The position numbers and the translations under genes were made by a program. The notes beneath the pieces were generated by a model, which saw nothing but the letters and a program-made list of their open reading frames with translations, was not told the origin of the DNA and made no database searches. This document shows, in pieces, positions 36,763 to 44,519 of a stretch of 64,000 bases of DNA. This DNA is from Paenibacillus eucommiae (lineage in GTDB: Bacteria > Bacillota > Bacilli > Paenibacillales > NBRC-103111), in assembly GCF_017874215.1 (NCBI RefSeq), contig NZ_JAGGLB010000004.1:124001-188000 (forward strand), in the 5' to 3' direction. The first letter of the stretch is position 1. Each line of letters starts with the position of its first letter.

Positions 36763-39700
36763 CTACTGCTTTGTCAGGATTAAATAGTCTGTAAAAAGCT
36801 TGTAACCCGTGCTAGCTGCATGTTTACCGCTCATTTTAAAACGGAAAAGCTTGTTCCCTGCCGAAGTTACCGCCACATTGCCTAAATCATATTCCGCATA
36901 AGCTTCCACAGGCGAATAAGTATCCACCAGAGCTCCCCTGTCCGTCCCATCCACTGAAAGCTGGAATGTGCCGCTATCCGTACTTTTATTCACTCTTATT
37001 TTCAAATTATAAATCCCCGGTTCATTAAAAGGCACTGAATACTCCATATAATCGTTTACCGTGTAAGCATTGAGCTTATCTCCGTATCCTCCGCTCATAT
37101 GGCTATCGCTAGTAACTGTGTGGGAAACACCAGGAGTAATTGCAGTAACCGTCAGACTTTCAGCCTCGAGCTTTTGACTGGATTTCACAAGAATGATTCG
37201 ATCTATATATACTGCATCTGGATCCGAGGAGCTGCCCCCATAGGATGAACCTTCAAACTTCATGGAGATATAAACATCATAATTTTGTGCTGGTCTTCCT
37301 TGAAGCAAGCTGCTGAAATGAACCTTAACGCTCCAAGATCTGAACAAGTACAGATAATCACCTGGCTTAATTAACGCATTGTCAATCTTATACACTTGAT
37401 ACTGATTAGGCACAATATCAGACACATTTAACTGGCGCAGCAGCCTGGTACCATCGGTAGAATTATAAAGCCCGATGTCTATCAACGGTTTATGTTGATT
37501 GCGAAAGGTCGTATCCGACATACTGGCAAGCTCGATTTTGGCAGCATGCCCAAGCAGTGAAGTTCTTGCTGTGTCCTTAGTCAGTCCGCCGTCATCATTT
37601 GCCAGATTAAAGTTTTCAGTTGGAATTTCAACAGTTATGTTGTCTGTATTGCCTACGAGATAAAACCGGTTTATATATACCGAATCCGGATCTGATGAAC
37701 TTCCTCCGAAAGAGGGTCCTTTAAAGTTCATGGACACGTAAACATCATAAGTCTGTGCAGGCTTCCCTTGAAGAAAGCTACCGAAGTTCACTTTGACACT
37801 CCATGAACGGAACAGATACAAATAATCATTCTGCTTAACCGGTGCATCGTCGAGCTTATATAATTGATATTCATCAGGTGTTATGTCAGCGATCCCCAGA
37901 CTCTTGAGCAATCTCGTGCCATCAACAGGATTATACAGCCCTATATCGATAGGCAGCTTGTGCAAATTACGGGACACCGTATTCGTGATATCTGGCAGCA
38001 GGACCCTGATTCCGGGCAAATAACCGTCTTCCGCAGTATGGCTGACTCCTCCATAGGCGTTATATAGATCAAACTGATCGGAAGTGATATCGACCATCCT
38101 GTTGTATGGAATCGTTCTCAAGCTTTCCGGAATCAGCAGCTTTGTAATTTCTTCGTCTGTAACCTTCGAATTGTAATCCTGCTCTATTCCACCCGCAACG
38201 AGGCGTCTCAACTCTTTCTGCTTCGTCAGTGTATCGAGCAATCTTGCCGATGAGATTTGCCTCTGGAAGTTCATGGGAACGCCGCTCTCCAGTGATTCGG
38301 CATACAAGTCATTCCATCTGAATAGAATCAGCCGGTCTAAGGAGGCACGAGCCGTGTTCACACGCTGCAACTTTACAGGATCACCTGCAACTGCCGCTGC
38401 TGCACTGTTCAAAATTAATTCCTGGCTATTAACATGAGCAAGGCTGAAGTAATTATAGACATTATTTTCCGCAGCAAATGTGACTTTATTAGCAGTTGTA
38501 TCAGCAAGTATTTTACTCGCCGCCAAGTATTGCCTGATATAAGTCCCCGCAGCACCATAATATTTATCAGTGAAATCAGTCATTAAACTAGATAAATCTA
38601 GATCCGGATTTTCCATAAGCTTTGCTTCGATCCACACCTTCATATCCCACATATCAGAGTGATTAGAGCCTTCCTGCTCTTCAAAAATACCCGTAACCCC
38701 TTTTGTGCGGAGGTATTGATAATCCTGCTTTTTGTTGTACATGGTGGGAAGCGGAGGATTTGGCGCATAATTCACGGCGTAGTTCCAGAAAATCAGGTCG
38801 CCACTCGTTATACTCTTCCATGCCTCAAGCTTGCTGCGGACATCTGCATTATTGGCATGTGACAAGGGATGAAGCAGATCCAAGCCAACATTCGCATACC
38901 GGATTTGCACATTGCTTGCCGGAGTCATTCCGCCGAGCGGCGGATCCACATAGTACCAATAAGCCAGCGTATCTATTTTAACTTCCGGGTAGGTTAAAGC
39001 AATATCCGCCGCTATATCATTTACGAAATTTAGCAGATAACCAGAATCGCCATAGGCGCTTCTTTGCGCCAAGTCCGCCGGATACTCACAGAATCCCTCC
39101 GTATCATTGGGCGTTACAGAGAACATCGTCGGCCTAGGCAGCCCTTTCAGGTCAGCATCGACATAAGAAGCCGCTATGTAGCCCTTAATCTTTTGCTTGA
39201 ATATTGTTCTCACATCAGGGTTAGCCAGGCACAGCTGCCCGTCTCTTTTGTTCTCACCGTCAATGAATGCGTAATATTCAGGATGATCATCGAAATATTC
39301 CTCCGGCGGCATAATTCGATTGAAGGTATGCACGTGGGAGGGAGGTCCGTAAGAAACAATCCCGCCATAGGCAGCAGGTGTGTTTCTATCGTTGGTAGAA
39401 TGACCATTCAAACGGTTGCGAAAAGGAAATAACGAATACGGCTGAATTTCGCCAGTAAAATCGGTCGCATCAAAAATTTCGCGATATTTAAACGCCGGTT
39501 CTCCGCTGAAGTCAACAGGGAGCTCCAGTGTAAGCGTCGGCTTGCTCGGCACGTATTCCTCCCAATGATTCCACCATCTCACACCAATTTCATCCTCCAG
39601 CAGATGATAAACTGCATATAAGGTGCCTCTTGTGCTGCCTCCGGTAAGTATGATTTTATTGCCCACACTATGAATCGCCCATGCCTCTTCACCACTCGGA

Positions 39701-40020
39701 TTAATCCCGTTTGCGATAGCAAACGCTGTGGGCCCGACCATGAAGGATTTATCCTGCGCACTACTTTCGCCAACAATCGGCAGCGTGACCCCGGTCACTT
39801 TCTGAATGTACAGCTGCAGTTCATTAGCCGCCGTTTCTTCGACAAGGTTAGCCGTGTCGGCCAGTACAATATTATAATGCCCCACCCCTCCAGAAGTGAT
39901 CGTTACAGGAGTACTTGCCGACACTGAAGTAGATAAACTCGCAACCAATACCCCTACCAAAAATAAAATCAAGCTTAAAAGCCGCACAACTCTTAACACG
40001 GATGGATTCATCGTTAACAT
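36763..40020 (-). CDS. Secreted DUF4838 protein with duplicated beta domain and C-terminal carbohydrate-binding module
   Basis: 1085 residues with a signal peptide (about 1-35). An alpha-glucuronidase-like N-terminal domain (NELQLYIQKVTGVTLPIVGE) is followed by a DUF4838 region resembling a family-20-type barrel (WWNHWEEYVPSKPTLTLELP, HVHTFNRIMPPEEYF, LCLANPDVR). Then come two ~130-residue copies of a beta domain (repeated DIGLYNP/S-DGTRLL, YLYLFRSWSVKV and SSSDPD-VYI), and a CBM6/35-like end (INLKIRVNK-type, YMEYSVPFNEPGIYNLKIRV). It should bind and perhaps cut polysaccharide outside the cell. Start ATG at 40020 with GGGAGGG nine bases upstream. The substrate is unknown. Confidence 0.8.
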   Translation of the reverse strand: MLTMNPSVLRVVRLLSLILFLVGVLVASLSTSVSASTPVTITSGGVGHYNIVLADTANLVEETAANELQLYIQKVTGVTLPIVGESSAQDKSFMVGPTAFAIANGINPSGEEAWAIHSVGNKIILTGGSTRGTLYAVYHLLEDEIGVRWWNHWEEYVPSKPTLTLELPVDFSGEPAFKYREIFDATDFTGEIQPYSLFPFRNRLNGHSTNDRNTPAAYGGIVSYGPPSHVHTFNRIMPPEEYFDDHPEYYAFIDGENKRDGQLCLANPDVRTIFKQKIKGYIAASYVDADLKGLPRPTMFSVTPNDTEGFCEYPADLAQRSAYGDSGYLLNFVNDIAADIALTYPEVKIDTLAYWYYVDPPLGGMTPASNVQIRYANVGLDLLHPLSHANNADVRSKLEAWKSITSGDLIFWNYAVNYAPNPPLPTMYNKKQDYQYLRTKGVTGIFEEQEGSNHSDMWDMKVWIEAKLMENPDLDLSSLMTDFTDKYYGAAGTYIRQYLAASKILADTTANKVTFAAENNVYNYFSLAHVNSQELILNSAAAAVAGDPVKLQRVNTARASLDRLILFRWNDLYAESLESGVPMNFQRQISSARLLDTLTKQKELRRLVAGGIEQDYNSKVTDEEITKLLIPESLRTIPYNRMVDITSDQFDLYNAYGGVSHTAEDGYLPGIRVLLPDITNTVSRNLHKLPIDIGLYNPVDGTRLLKSLGIADITPDEYQLYKLDDAPVKQNDYLYLFRSWSVKVNFGSFLQGKPAQTYDVYVSMNFKGPSFGGSSSDPDSVYINRFYLVGNTDNITVEIPTENFNLANDDGGLTKDTARTSLLGHAAKIELASMSDTTFRNQHKPLIDIGLYNSTDGTRLLRQLNVSDIVPNQYQVYKIDNALIKPGDYLYLFRSWSVKVHFSSLLQGRPAQNYDVYISMKFEGSSYGGSSSDPDAVYIDRIILVKSSQKLEAESLTVTAITPGVSHTVTSDSHMSGGYGDKLNAYTVNDYMEYSVPFNEPGIYNLKIRVNKSTDSGTFQLSVDGTDRGALVDTYSPVEAYAEYDLGNVAVTSAGNKLFRFKMSGKHAASTGYKLFTDYLILTKQ

Positions 40021-40360
40021 CCTTAATTACCCTCCCTTTTTCAATTTGATGGATGACCGCTTACATGCTATAGCATTCAAATGGGTAAAATAATATTAAT
40101 ATAGCGCTTTCATAAATAATCATAACAACAACCATTCATAAAAAAAATAGAGTAAAATAGGTTTTTAGTACTCGACAAATCCAAGATGCGTCCATAAAAT
40201 CTTTGTTGTGACCATCCTGAATTTCGAACACTCTCTCCGGTTTCAGGAATAAATGGCAGCGACAGTAAGTTTTCCAGGTATTAATTGCTCACCAAAGCCT
40301 TTTTATCATCATGTTCAAATATAAGACTAATCTTGATATCGAACTGCCATTTATCCATGA

Positions 40361-40410
40361 GAAAGTGCCTTGCGGCATCCTTTGATGAGCATGTTCGTGA
40401 TGTGCGAGCT
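40361..40410. repeat. Composite intergenic repeat, left module only
   Basis: AAAGTGCCTTGCGGCATCCTT then TTGATGAGCATGTTCGTGATG matches the left end of the copies at 24.2 and 27.2 kb, then diverges. The rest of the element is absent. The surrounding 40021-40360 interval shows no gene or other strong feature. Confidence 0.7.
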
Positions 40411-40427
40411 GTTCTAATAAACCATAA

Positions 40428-40478
40428 CAAAAAGGCTATCCCTTAGTCATCATCGATGACCTTTGGGAAGCCCTTTTA
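40428..40478. terminator. Long hairpin terminator
   Basis: GGCTATCCC (40434) pairs with GGGAAGCC (40465) with an inner GATGAC/GTCATC stem; a T-run follows on the minus strand and CCCTTTTAT on the plus strand. It lies just downstream of a minus-strand coding remnant, as the terminator of a lost gene. Confidence 0.65.
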
Positions 40479-40551
40479 TACCTTTATGCATAATGCCCCC
40501 TCTTCCTTGGGAAGGGGCTCTAGCTCTAGTTTCTAGTCTGATGCCTGCTGC

Positions 40552-40638
40552 TTAATTGCCTGATTTACTTGTCAGCGCTTTGACGACATCGTCAACATCG
40601 TCAATCTTCATGCTGTCCGCGATTGGAAACCATGCCAT
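40552..40638 (-). pseudogene. C-terminal coding remnant
   Basis: A minus-strand frame MAWFPIADSMKIDDVDDVVKA followed by LTSKSGN and a stop, ahead of a terminator. It reads like the natural end of a protein, but an upstream in-frame stop cuts it to about 28 residues and no ribosome binding site is seen. It may be what remains of a gene lost by deletion. The family is unknown. Confidence 0.4.
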
Positions 40639-40817
40639 CACACCATCCGATTAAGTCATCCCTATAAATTCATAGTAAATGATAATCCCTCTCAACGTCA
40701 ACCTAAGTCCACTTATTAGAACGCACTCGACCTTCCTGCTTTATTCAGAACCTATTTAAGCTAGAATCCATAAAATAATAAACATACCTAATAAATAATG
40801 TGAGATGAGGTAATCCC

Positions 40818-41609
40818 ATGATCATAATCGCTGGTAAAAGCGATCCCCCCTTAGACGATAGTACGCTTTCCGAGCTGGAACGAAACATTTACCAGAAAAA
40901 GAAAAGCAGTTCCTTCGAATACCGCTATGAATCCGTCGAGGCCCTTTTATTTGAACTGCGAGTACGCACCCATATTGTAGAATCTGCACGGTTGTTGAGC
41001 GAGAGTGGTGCTGAGTTTGCCGATTTTGATAAATCCCGATGCAACGAGGCGTTCTGGAATCGCAATGAGAATGGGGGATTTCAATTAAAAAAAGGAGTTT
41101 CCTCCCAGAATGGGATCAGGGATATTTTCACGAATGGACACTTGTACGCTTTTGAATGTGCAACGGCGGTGGTCATCGTATTGTATAAAGCCGTGCTGGA
41201 ATCCATTGATCCCAAGCAATTCGATGTTTTGTATGCTGACCTCTTGTTATATGGTTGGCATTTTAATAGGAACTTGCGTCTGGAACAAAGGATTCATCCG
41301 GGGGAAGCGGTGGCAGGGGATCTGCTCTATTTTGAAAACCCTGATTTTGATCCTTCAACGCCCTGGTGGAGAGGGGAAAACGTTGTCAAGCTGGAGGAAA
41401 ACCTCTACTATGGGCATGGCATCGGAATTAGTACCGCCGAAGATATAATTACTGATTTAAACAAATCCAGAAAGCCTGACAGTACGCAATCAGCCTCGCT
41501 TTCAGACATATTCGATCAAGTTGACTTCTTCTTCTTGTGGAAGCTTACATCCAGCAATCGGGAGAGGCTTATTATTGCCAAAATAGGGGCTAGAACTTAT
41601 TTACATTGA
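40818..41609 (+). CDS. tgl: Protein-glutamine gamma-glutamyltransferase (transglutaminase) of spore-coat type
   Basis: A 263-residue homologue of Bacillus subtilis Tgl, which cross-links spore coat proteins through Gln-Lys bonds during sporulation. The catalytic cysteine lies in GHLYAFECATAVVIVLYKA (about residue 115); other conserved parts are IRDIFTNG, YGWHFNRNL, LYFENPDFDP and WRGENVV. The start ATG at 40818 is set by AGATGAGGT upstream. The next gene encodes a Gln/His/Tyr-rich small protein that could be its substrate. Confidence 0.92.
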   Translation: MIIIAGKSDPPLDDSTLSELERNIYQKKKSSSFEYRYESVEALLFELRVRTHIVESARLLSESGAEFADFDKSRCNEAFWNRNENGGFQLKKGVSSQNGIRDIFTNGHLYAFECATAVVIVLYKAVLESIDPKQFDVLYADLLLYGWHFNRNLRLEQRIHPGEAVAGDLLYFENPDFDPSTPWWRGENVVKLEENLYYGHGIGISTAEDIITDLNKSRKPDSTQSASLSDIFDQVDFFFLWKLTSSNRERLIIAKIGARTYLH

Positions 41610-41681
41610 AAAAGATTTGCATCTTTGTTGAGAAAAAAGGCTCTTAAATGGGCTTAGCTTGTTTTAGCCTATTTTATGTGA

Positions 41682-41921
41682 ATGAGTCAAGATCAACGTC
41701 CCTACTCTTCATACTCTCAAGGAGATCAAGACCCAATGCCATGGCAAGCCCATCAAGCCCATCCATACCATCAGCACCCTATGCATCATCAGATGCATCA
41801 CCCCATGTACCATCAGATGTATCATCATGGCTTTCACCAAGGGTATCAACATGGATACCAACACGGCTATCAGCATGCACAAGGACAAGGGCATGGCCAA
41901 GGACGACAACCCGAAAATTAA
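41682..41921 (+). CDS. Small His/Gln/Tyr-rich protein, possible spore coat component
   Basis: 79 residues, low complexity: repeated HQMHHPMYHQMYHH and GYQHGYQH units, beginning MSQDQRPYSSYSQGDQ. Its composition is like spore coat and exosporium proteins. It lies 72 bp after tgl in the same direction; the many Gln residues make it a candidate cross-linking substrate. It has few or no Lys, so it would act as the glutamine donor. The ribosome binding site is poor. The reading frame is supported mainly by its composition and location. Confidence 0.5.
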   Translation: MSQDQRPYSSYSQGDQDPMPWQAHQAHPYHQHPMHHQMHHPMYHQMYHHGFHQGYQHGYQHGYQHAQGQGHGQGRQPEN

Positions 41922-42049
41922 CACTGGACAAAGGGCCTTGAGAGCTTGATGACTCCTACTAGGAAAACCCCGCTAACCTGGCGGGGACACTTGAAAGATA
42001 GACTGGCCGCCGGTAAAGAAACAGTTTGTTCTTACCATTCCTCCGTTTT

Positions 42050-42425
42050 CTACATCTCGGGAGAAGGCGACCTGTATTCGGTGACAAAGAAGTTGAGCAG
42101 TGTGGTGGCCAAACCGCGATATGGTTCATCTCCAACAAGCGAAACATGCGCCCCCTCATGCTTTTGCAAAGATGATTTCAATGACACGCGGCGGAGTAGT
42201 GATTTCTGGCAGAGCAAATCTTGCTTAAAAAAGAATCGTCACTGTATACAAAGAATAGCTAGCTTTAAGAGCTGCCTCCAACGCTAATGATTCTTCTTGT
42301 AATAGTGCATAACAAATTCGGTAACAATTCACTTCACATTTTTTCAACAATAAGACCCGCTCAAGGAAATCAATAATGTATCCTCTTCCTTCCGACTCCT
42401 TAATAATGATTTCGGACGTAGTCAA
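42050..42425 (-). pseudogene. Frameshifted sigma-70-like small gene
   Basis: Two minus-strand frames join into one ~120-residue protein. The first reads IIDFLERVLLLKKCEVNCYR and ICYALLQEESLALEAALKAS, like region 2 of a sigma-70 family factor. It stops at 42225-42227. Deleting one T from the six-T run there continues as FKQDLLCQKSLLRRVSLK and ends at 42050. The start codon is uncertain (TTG at 42425 is one option). It may be a decayed gene or a base-call error. Assignment to sigma factors rests on general pattern only. Confidence 0.45.
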
Positions 42426-42484
42426 TTACATGCCTTAAACGGCGGCACGATGATTGTCAAAAGGTCTGGGAAAAGTCCCCTTGC

Positions 42485-43090
42485 CTATTGAACCGCCTGA
42501 CCGGATGCCTTCCGTAGTTCATTCGCCAGTCTATGAAACTCAGCCTGTGCATCTTTACTTGCAGTCGCTCCATAAGCAGCGCTTAAAAATAAAATGATCT
42601 TGTCGGCATCTTTTTTATCCATATTTATTTTCGCCCCCTCAACCTTCCCAAGTTCCTTAACATTCGGCATGAATCGCTCCAGATAGACTCCAGGATTTGT
42701 GTCCGTACCATATCCATAACTAGGAGTTGATTTTAACCGCACCTCAAAATGCAGATGCGAACCTGTACTGCGCCCCGTAGTACCTTGTCTGCCTATCATT
42801 TGGCCTGCCATTATCTGCTGCCCTACTTTGACTGCAGTACTATCCAGATGCGCATAAAATTGTATCGCTCCACAGCTGTCTTTGATAGCAACAACATTGC
42901 CAAAGCCACCAAACCCGGTGCCGACCAAGCCTTCTCTCGCATGCACAACCATTCCAGGCATAAATGCATAAATCGGAGCCTGATGGAATTTGACCAGATC
43001 GATGCCGGTATGGTGCACTGGCTGGCCAGTGAACGGGTCTTTTCGAGGACCGTATGGGCTGCTAATTCGGTAACCATCAAATGGATTCAT
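42485..43090 (-). CDS. M23-family peptidoglycan endopeptidase (tailocin endolysin)
   Basis: About 201 residues. The LytM/M23 metallopeptidase core begins MNPFDGYRISSPYGPRKDP with HHTGIDL (zinc His/Asp) and ends with SGSHLHFEVR-type STGSHLHFEVRLK (HxH). M23 enzymes cut peptide cross-bridges of peptidoglycan. A C-terminal helical tail (about 150-201) may bind cell wall. The start is ATG 43090 (GAGGGCA upstream), overlapping the holin gene by 14 bp; the frame is open further but that overlaps holin. It is the lysis enzyme that would free tail particles. Confidence 0.88.
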   Translation of the reverse strand: MNPFDGYRISSPYGPRKDPFTGQPVHHTGIDLVKFHQAPIYAFMPGMVVHAREGLVGTGFGGFGNVVAIKDSCGAIQFYAHLDSTAVKVGQQIMAGQMIGRQGTTGRSTGSHLHFEVRLKSTPSYGYGTDTNPGVYLERFMPNVKELGKVEGAKINMDKKDADKIILFLSAAYGATASKDAQAEFHRLANELRKASGQAVQ

Positions 43091-43448
43091 TATCTGCCCT
43101 CTCATTCGGCTGCCGTAAAGCTTTGTAATCCAGAACTGCCTTTTCAATTGCTGCTCGAATTTCCATGGCTGTAAATTGAATACCCGCAGCATTGAGCCTT
43201 CTAATTACATAGTCCTGAGCAGAACTGAGTTTCTGTTCCCCTCCAAGCTGCTTGAACGTCTGTTCAGCAAGTGCAAACCCCTCAGAAGCAATCTTGTGCA
43301 ATAGCTCTCTTTGTTCTTTCGACGTACGGCTTTCTACCCATGCTTCAAGATTTTTCTTGACTGCGAATAAGCCTGCTATAAGAAAAGTTGCCAACAGTCC
43401 AATAACGGCCTGTACAATACCTGTGATATAGGGCTGTATAAGTTCCAT
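43077..43448 (-). CDS. Phage holin, LLH family
   Basis: 123 residues with one N-terminal membrane helix (ITGIVQAVIGLLATFLIAGLF) and a helical, charged remainder containing LHKIASEGFALAEQTF and AIEKAVLDYKAL, as in LLH-family holins. It would permeabilise the membrane and let the endolysin reach the wall. It overlaps the endolysin gene and follows a coiled-coil membrane protein, forming a three-gene lysis cassette. Confidence 0.82.
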   Translation of the reverse strand: MELIQPYITGIVQAVIGLLATFLIAGLFAVKKNLEAWVESRTSKEQRELLHKIASEGFALAEQTFKQLGGEQKLSSAQDYVIRRLNAAGIQFTAMEIRAAIEKAVLDYKALRQPNERADNESI

Positions 43449-43454
43449 CAGTTT

Positions 43455-43844
43455 TTATCCACCTTTCGAAAATAGTTGATATACTACTGCAATAATCGTC
43501 CCGCCAAGCACATATTTTACAAATGTCATCCATTCTTTTTGGCTGTTCGTTCTTTCGGATGCACTGTCTGTTTGCATTTGCCTCAACAAGTCAAACACCT
43601 TGCTTTCGAATGAATCAAAACGGCTAAGTATTTGAGCAACGGAAGATTTCATTACTTCTTGATTGGCACTGAGTCTACTCATTTCTTCTTGATGCCGATA
43701 TCTGCTTTCTTCCAATATTTTAAGCTGCTGTTCGTGCTTCAGCGTCTCTGTGTTTAGCAGCAACATTTCGCCAGATAATGCGGCTATTTGTTTCTCTACA
43801 TTTTCAAGCCTTCCTAATACTTCTCCGCTTACTAGTTCTGTCAT
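43455..43844 (-). CDS. Coiled-coil membrane protein, XhlA-like
   Basis: 129 residues: a long predicted coiled coil (LENVEKQIAALSGEMLLLNT to about residue 95) followed by one C-terminal transmembrane helix (FVKYVLGGTIIAVVYQLF). This is the plan of XhlA in PBSX, which cooperates with the holin in lysis. A strong GGGAGGGGGG ribosome binding site precedes the ATG. Confidence 0.7.
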   Translation of the reverse strand: MTELVSGEVLGRLENVEKQIAALSGEMLLLNTETLKHEQQLKILEESRYRHQEEMSRLSANQEVMKSSVAQILSRFDSFESKVFDLLRQMQTDSASERTNSQKEWMTFVKYVLGGTIIAVVYQLFSKGG

Positions 43845-43865
43845 GATTTGCCCCCCTCCCTATGA

Positions 43866-43896
43866 AAATATATTAAGCCCCGCTGTTAACGGGGCT
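43866..43896 (-). terminator. Terminator-like hairpin before the lysis cassette
   Basis: GCCCCG / CGGGGC stem with a TTAACAG loop, followed on the minus strand by TTAATATATTTT. It separates the lysis genes from the tail operon; lysis genes may therefore depend on readthrough or a separate promoter. Confidence 0.6.
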
Positions 43897-43902
43897 GTGT
43901 TA

Positions 43903-44045
43903 CTATGCTGCTGGTTGTGGTGGCTTACAGTCTGTACCAAGTTCCATAACAGTGAGTTCAGCTTCTACAGCTGGCTTTGAGTTACAGGCAACTTAGCAAA
44001 TATTTTATAGCTCCTTACGATTAAAGCTACGTATACAGTAACCAC
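43903..44045 (-). pseudogene. Second CD1375-family small gene, frameshifted
   Basis: From a GTG at 44045 the frame reads VVTVYVALIVRSYKIFAKLP and stops at a TAG; the continuing frame reads VEAELTVMELGTDCKPPQPA and ends at 43903. Joined, they make a ~47-residue CD1375-family protein. One base appears to be missing at the junction. A GAGAAGAG ribosome binding site precedes the GTG. It lies next to an intact smaller relative (44095-44205). Confidence 0.55.
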
Positions 44046-44066
44046 GGTATCATCTCTTCTCAACAA

Positions 44067-44094
44067 CCAAAAAAGAAGCCTTATCAGGGCTTTG
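44067..44094 (-). terminator. Terminator after the tail operon
   Basis: On the minus strand AAGCC and GGCTT arms with a CTGATAA loop are followed by TTTTTT, directly after the stop of the CD1375-family gene. Confidence 0.75.
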
Positions 44095-44205
44095 CTAAGC
44101 ATTGCTATTATCAAGAAGCGTTTGTACATCTGCCCGTAAATTCTCCGGCACTTCTTGGATTGTCTTCCTGCCGGCTACTATAAGTTTGAAGTAGATTTGT
44201 GCCAT
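44095..44205 (-). CDS. CD1375-family small phage protein
   Basis: 36 residues: MAQIYFKLIVAGRKTIQEVP then ENLRADVQTLLDNSNA. The pattern I-Y-x-L-I-V-x-G-x-x-T-x-x-x-V-P is typical of the CD1375 family of tiny proteins found at the end of phage tail operons; its role is unknown. The ATG overlaps the end of the preceding gene closely, so translation is coupled. Confidence 0.75.
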   Translation of the reverse strand: MAQIYFKLIVAGRKTIQEVPENLRADVQTLLDNSNA

Positions 44206-44207
44206 GG

Positions 44208-44507
44208 TCAATTACCACCAATCATAAGTTCATAAAGTTCTGTTATTGCCAGCATGAGATTTATGTTTTCTTCTTCAAGGACGGCTATCTTATCCTCCAG
44301 AGTAGGTCCCGGATCAGGCGGAGGTGGTAACGGGGTTACGGTCTTCGTTTCCTCATCCCATGTTACCTTTCCTACGTTACCCTCTAACCCTTCAGGTAAG
44401 CTTCCCAGGGTAACATATTCCATAGGGGAGTAAGGGGTTAAATCTTCGGGGGTGGCATTCTTTTTTACAGCCACTACTACATCTCCGCGTAAAAATAATG
44501 TATACAT
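44208..44507 (-). CDS. Small tail-operon protein of XkdW position
   Basis: 99 residues with no clear family. It begins MYTLFLRGDVVVAVKKNATP, has a Pro-rich stretch (PLPPPPDPGPT) and ends in a short helix EEENINLMLAITELYELMI. It lies between the tail fibre and the CD1375 gene where PBSX-like operons carry XkdW-like proteins. It may be a fibre chaperone or trimerising accessory. Confidence 0.6.
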   Translation of the reverse strand: MYTLFLRGDVVVAVKKNATPEDLTPYSPMEYVTLGSLPEGLEGNVGKVTWDEETKTVTPLPPPPDPGPTLEDKIAVLEEENINLMLAITELYELMIGGN

Positions 44508-44519
44508 GATACCGCTCCT

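Noticed and set aside
41946..42287. Plus-strand frame of about 113 codons after the coat-like ORF
   Set aside because: It is opposite the sigma-like pseudogene, which has a better protein pattern; the composition is not protein-like.
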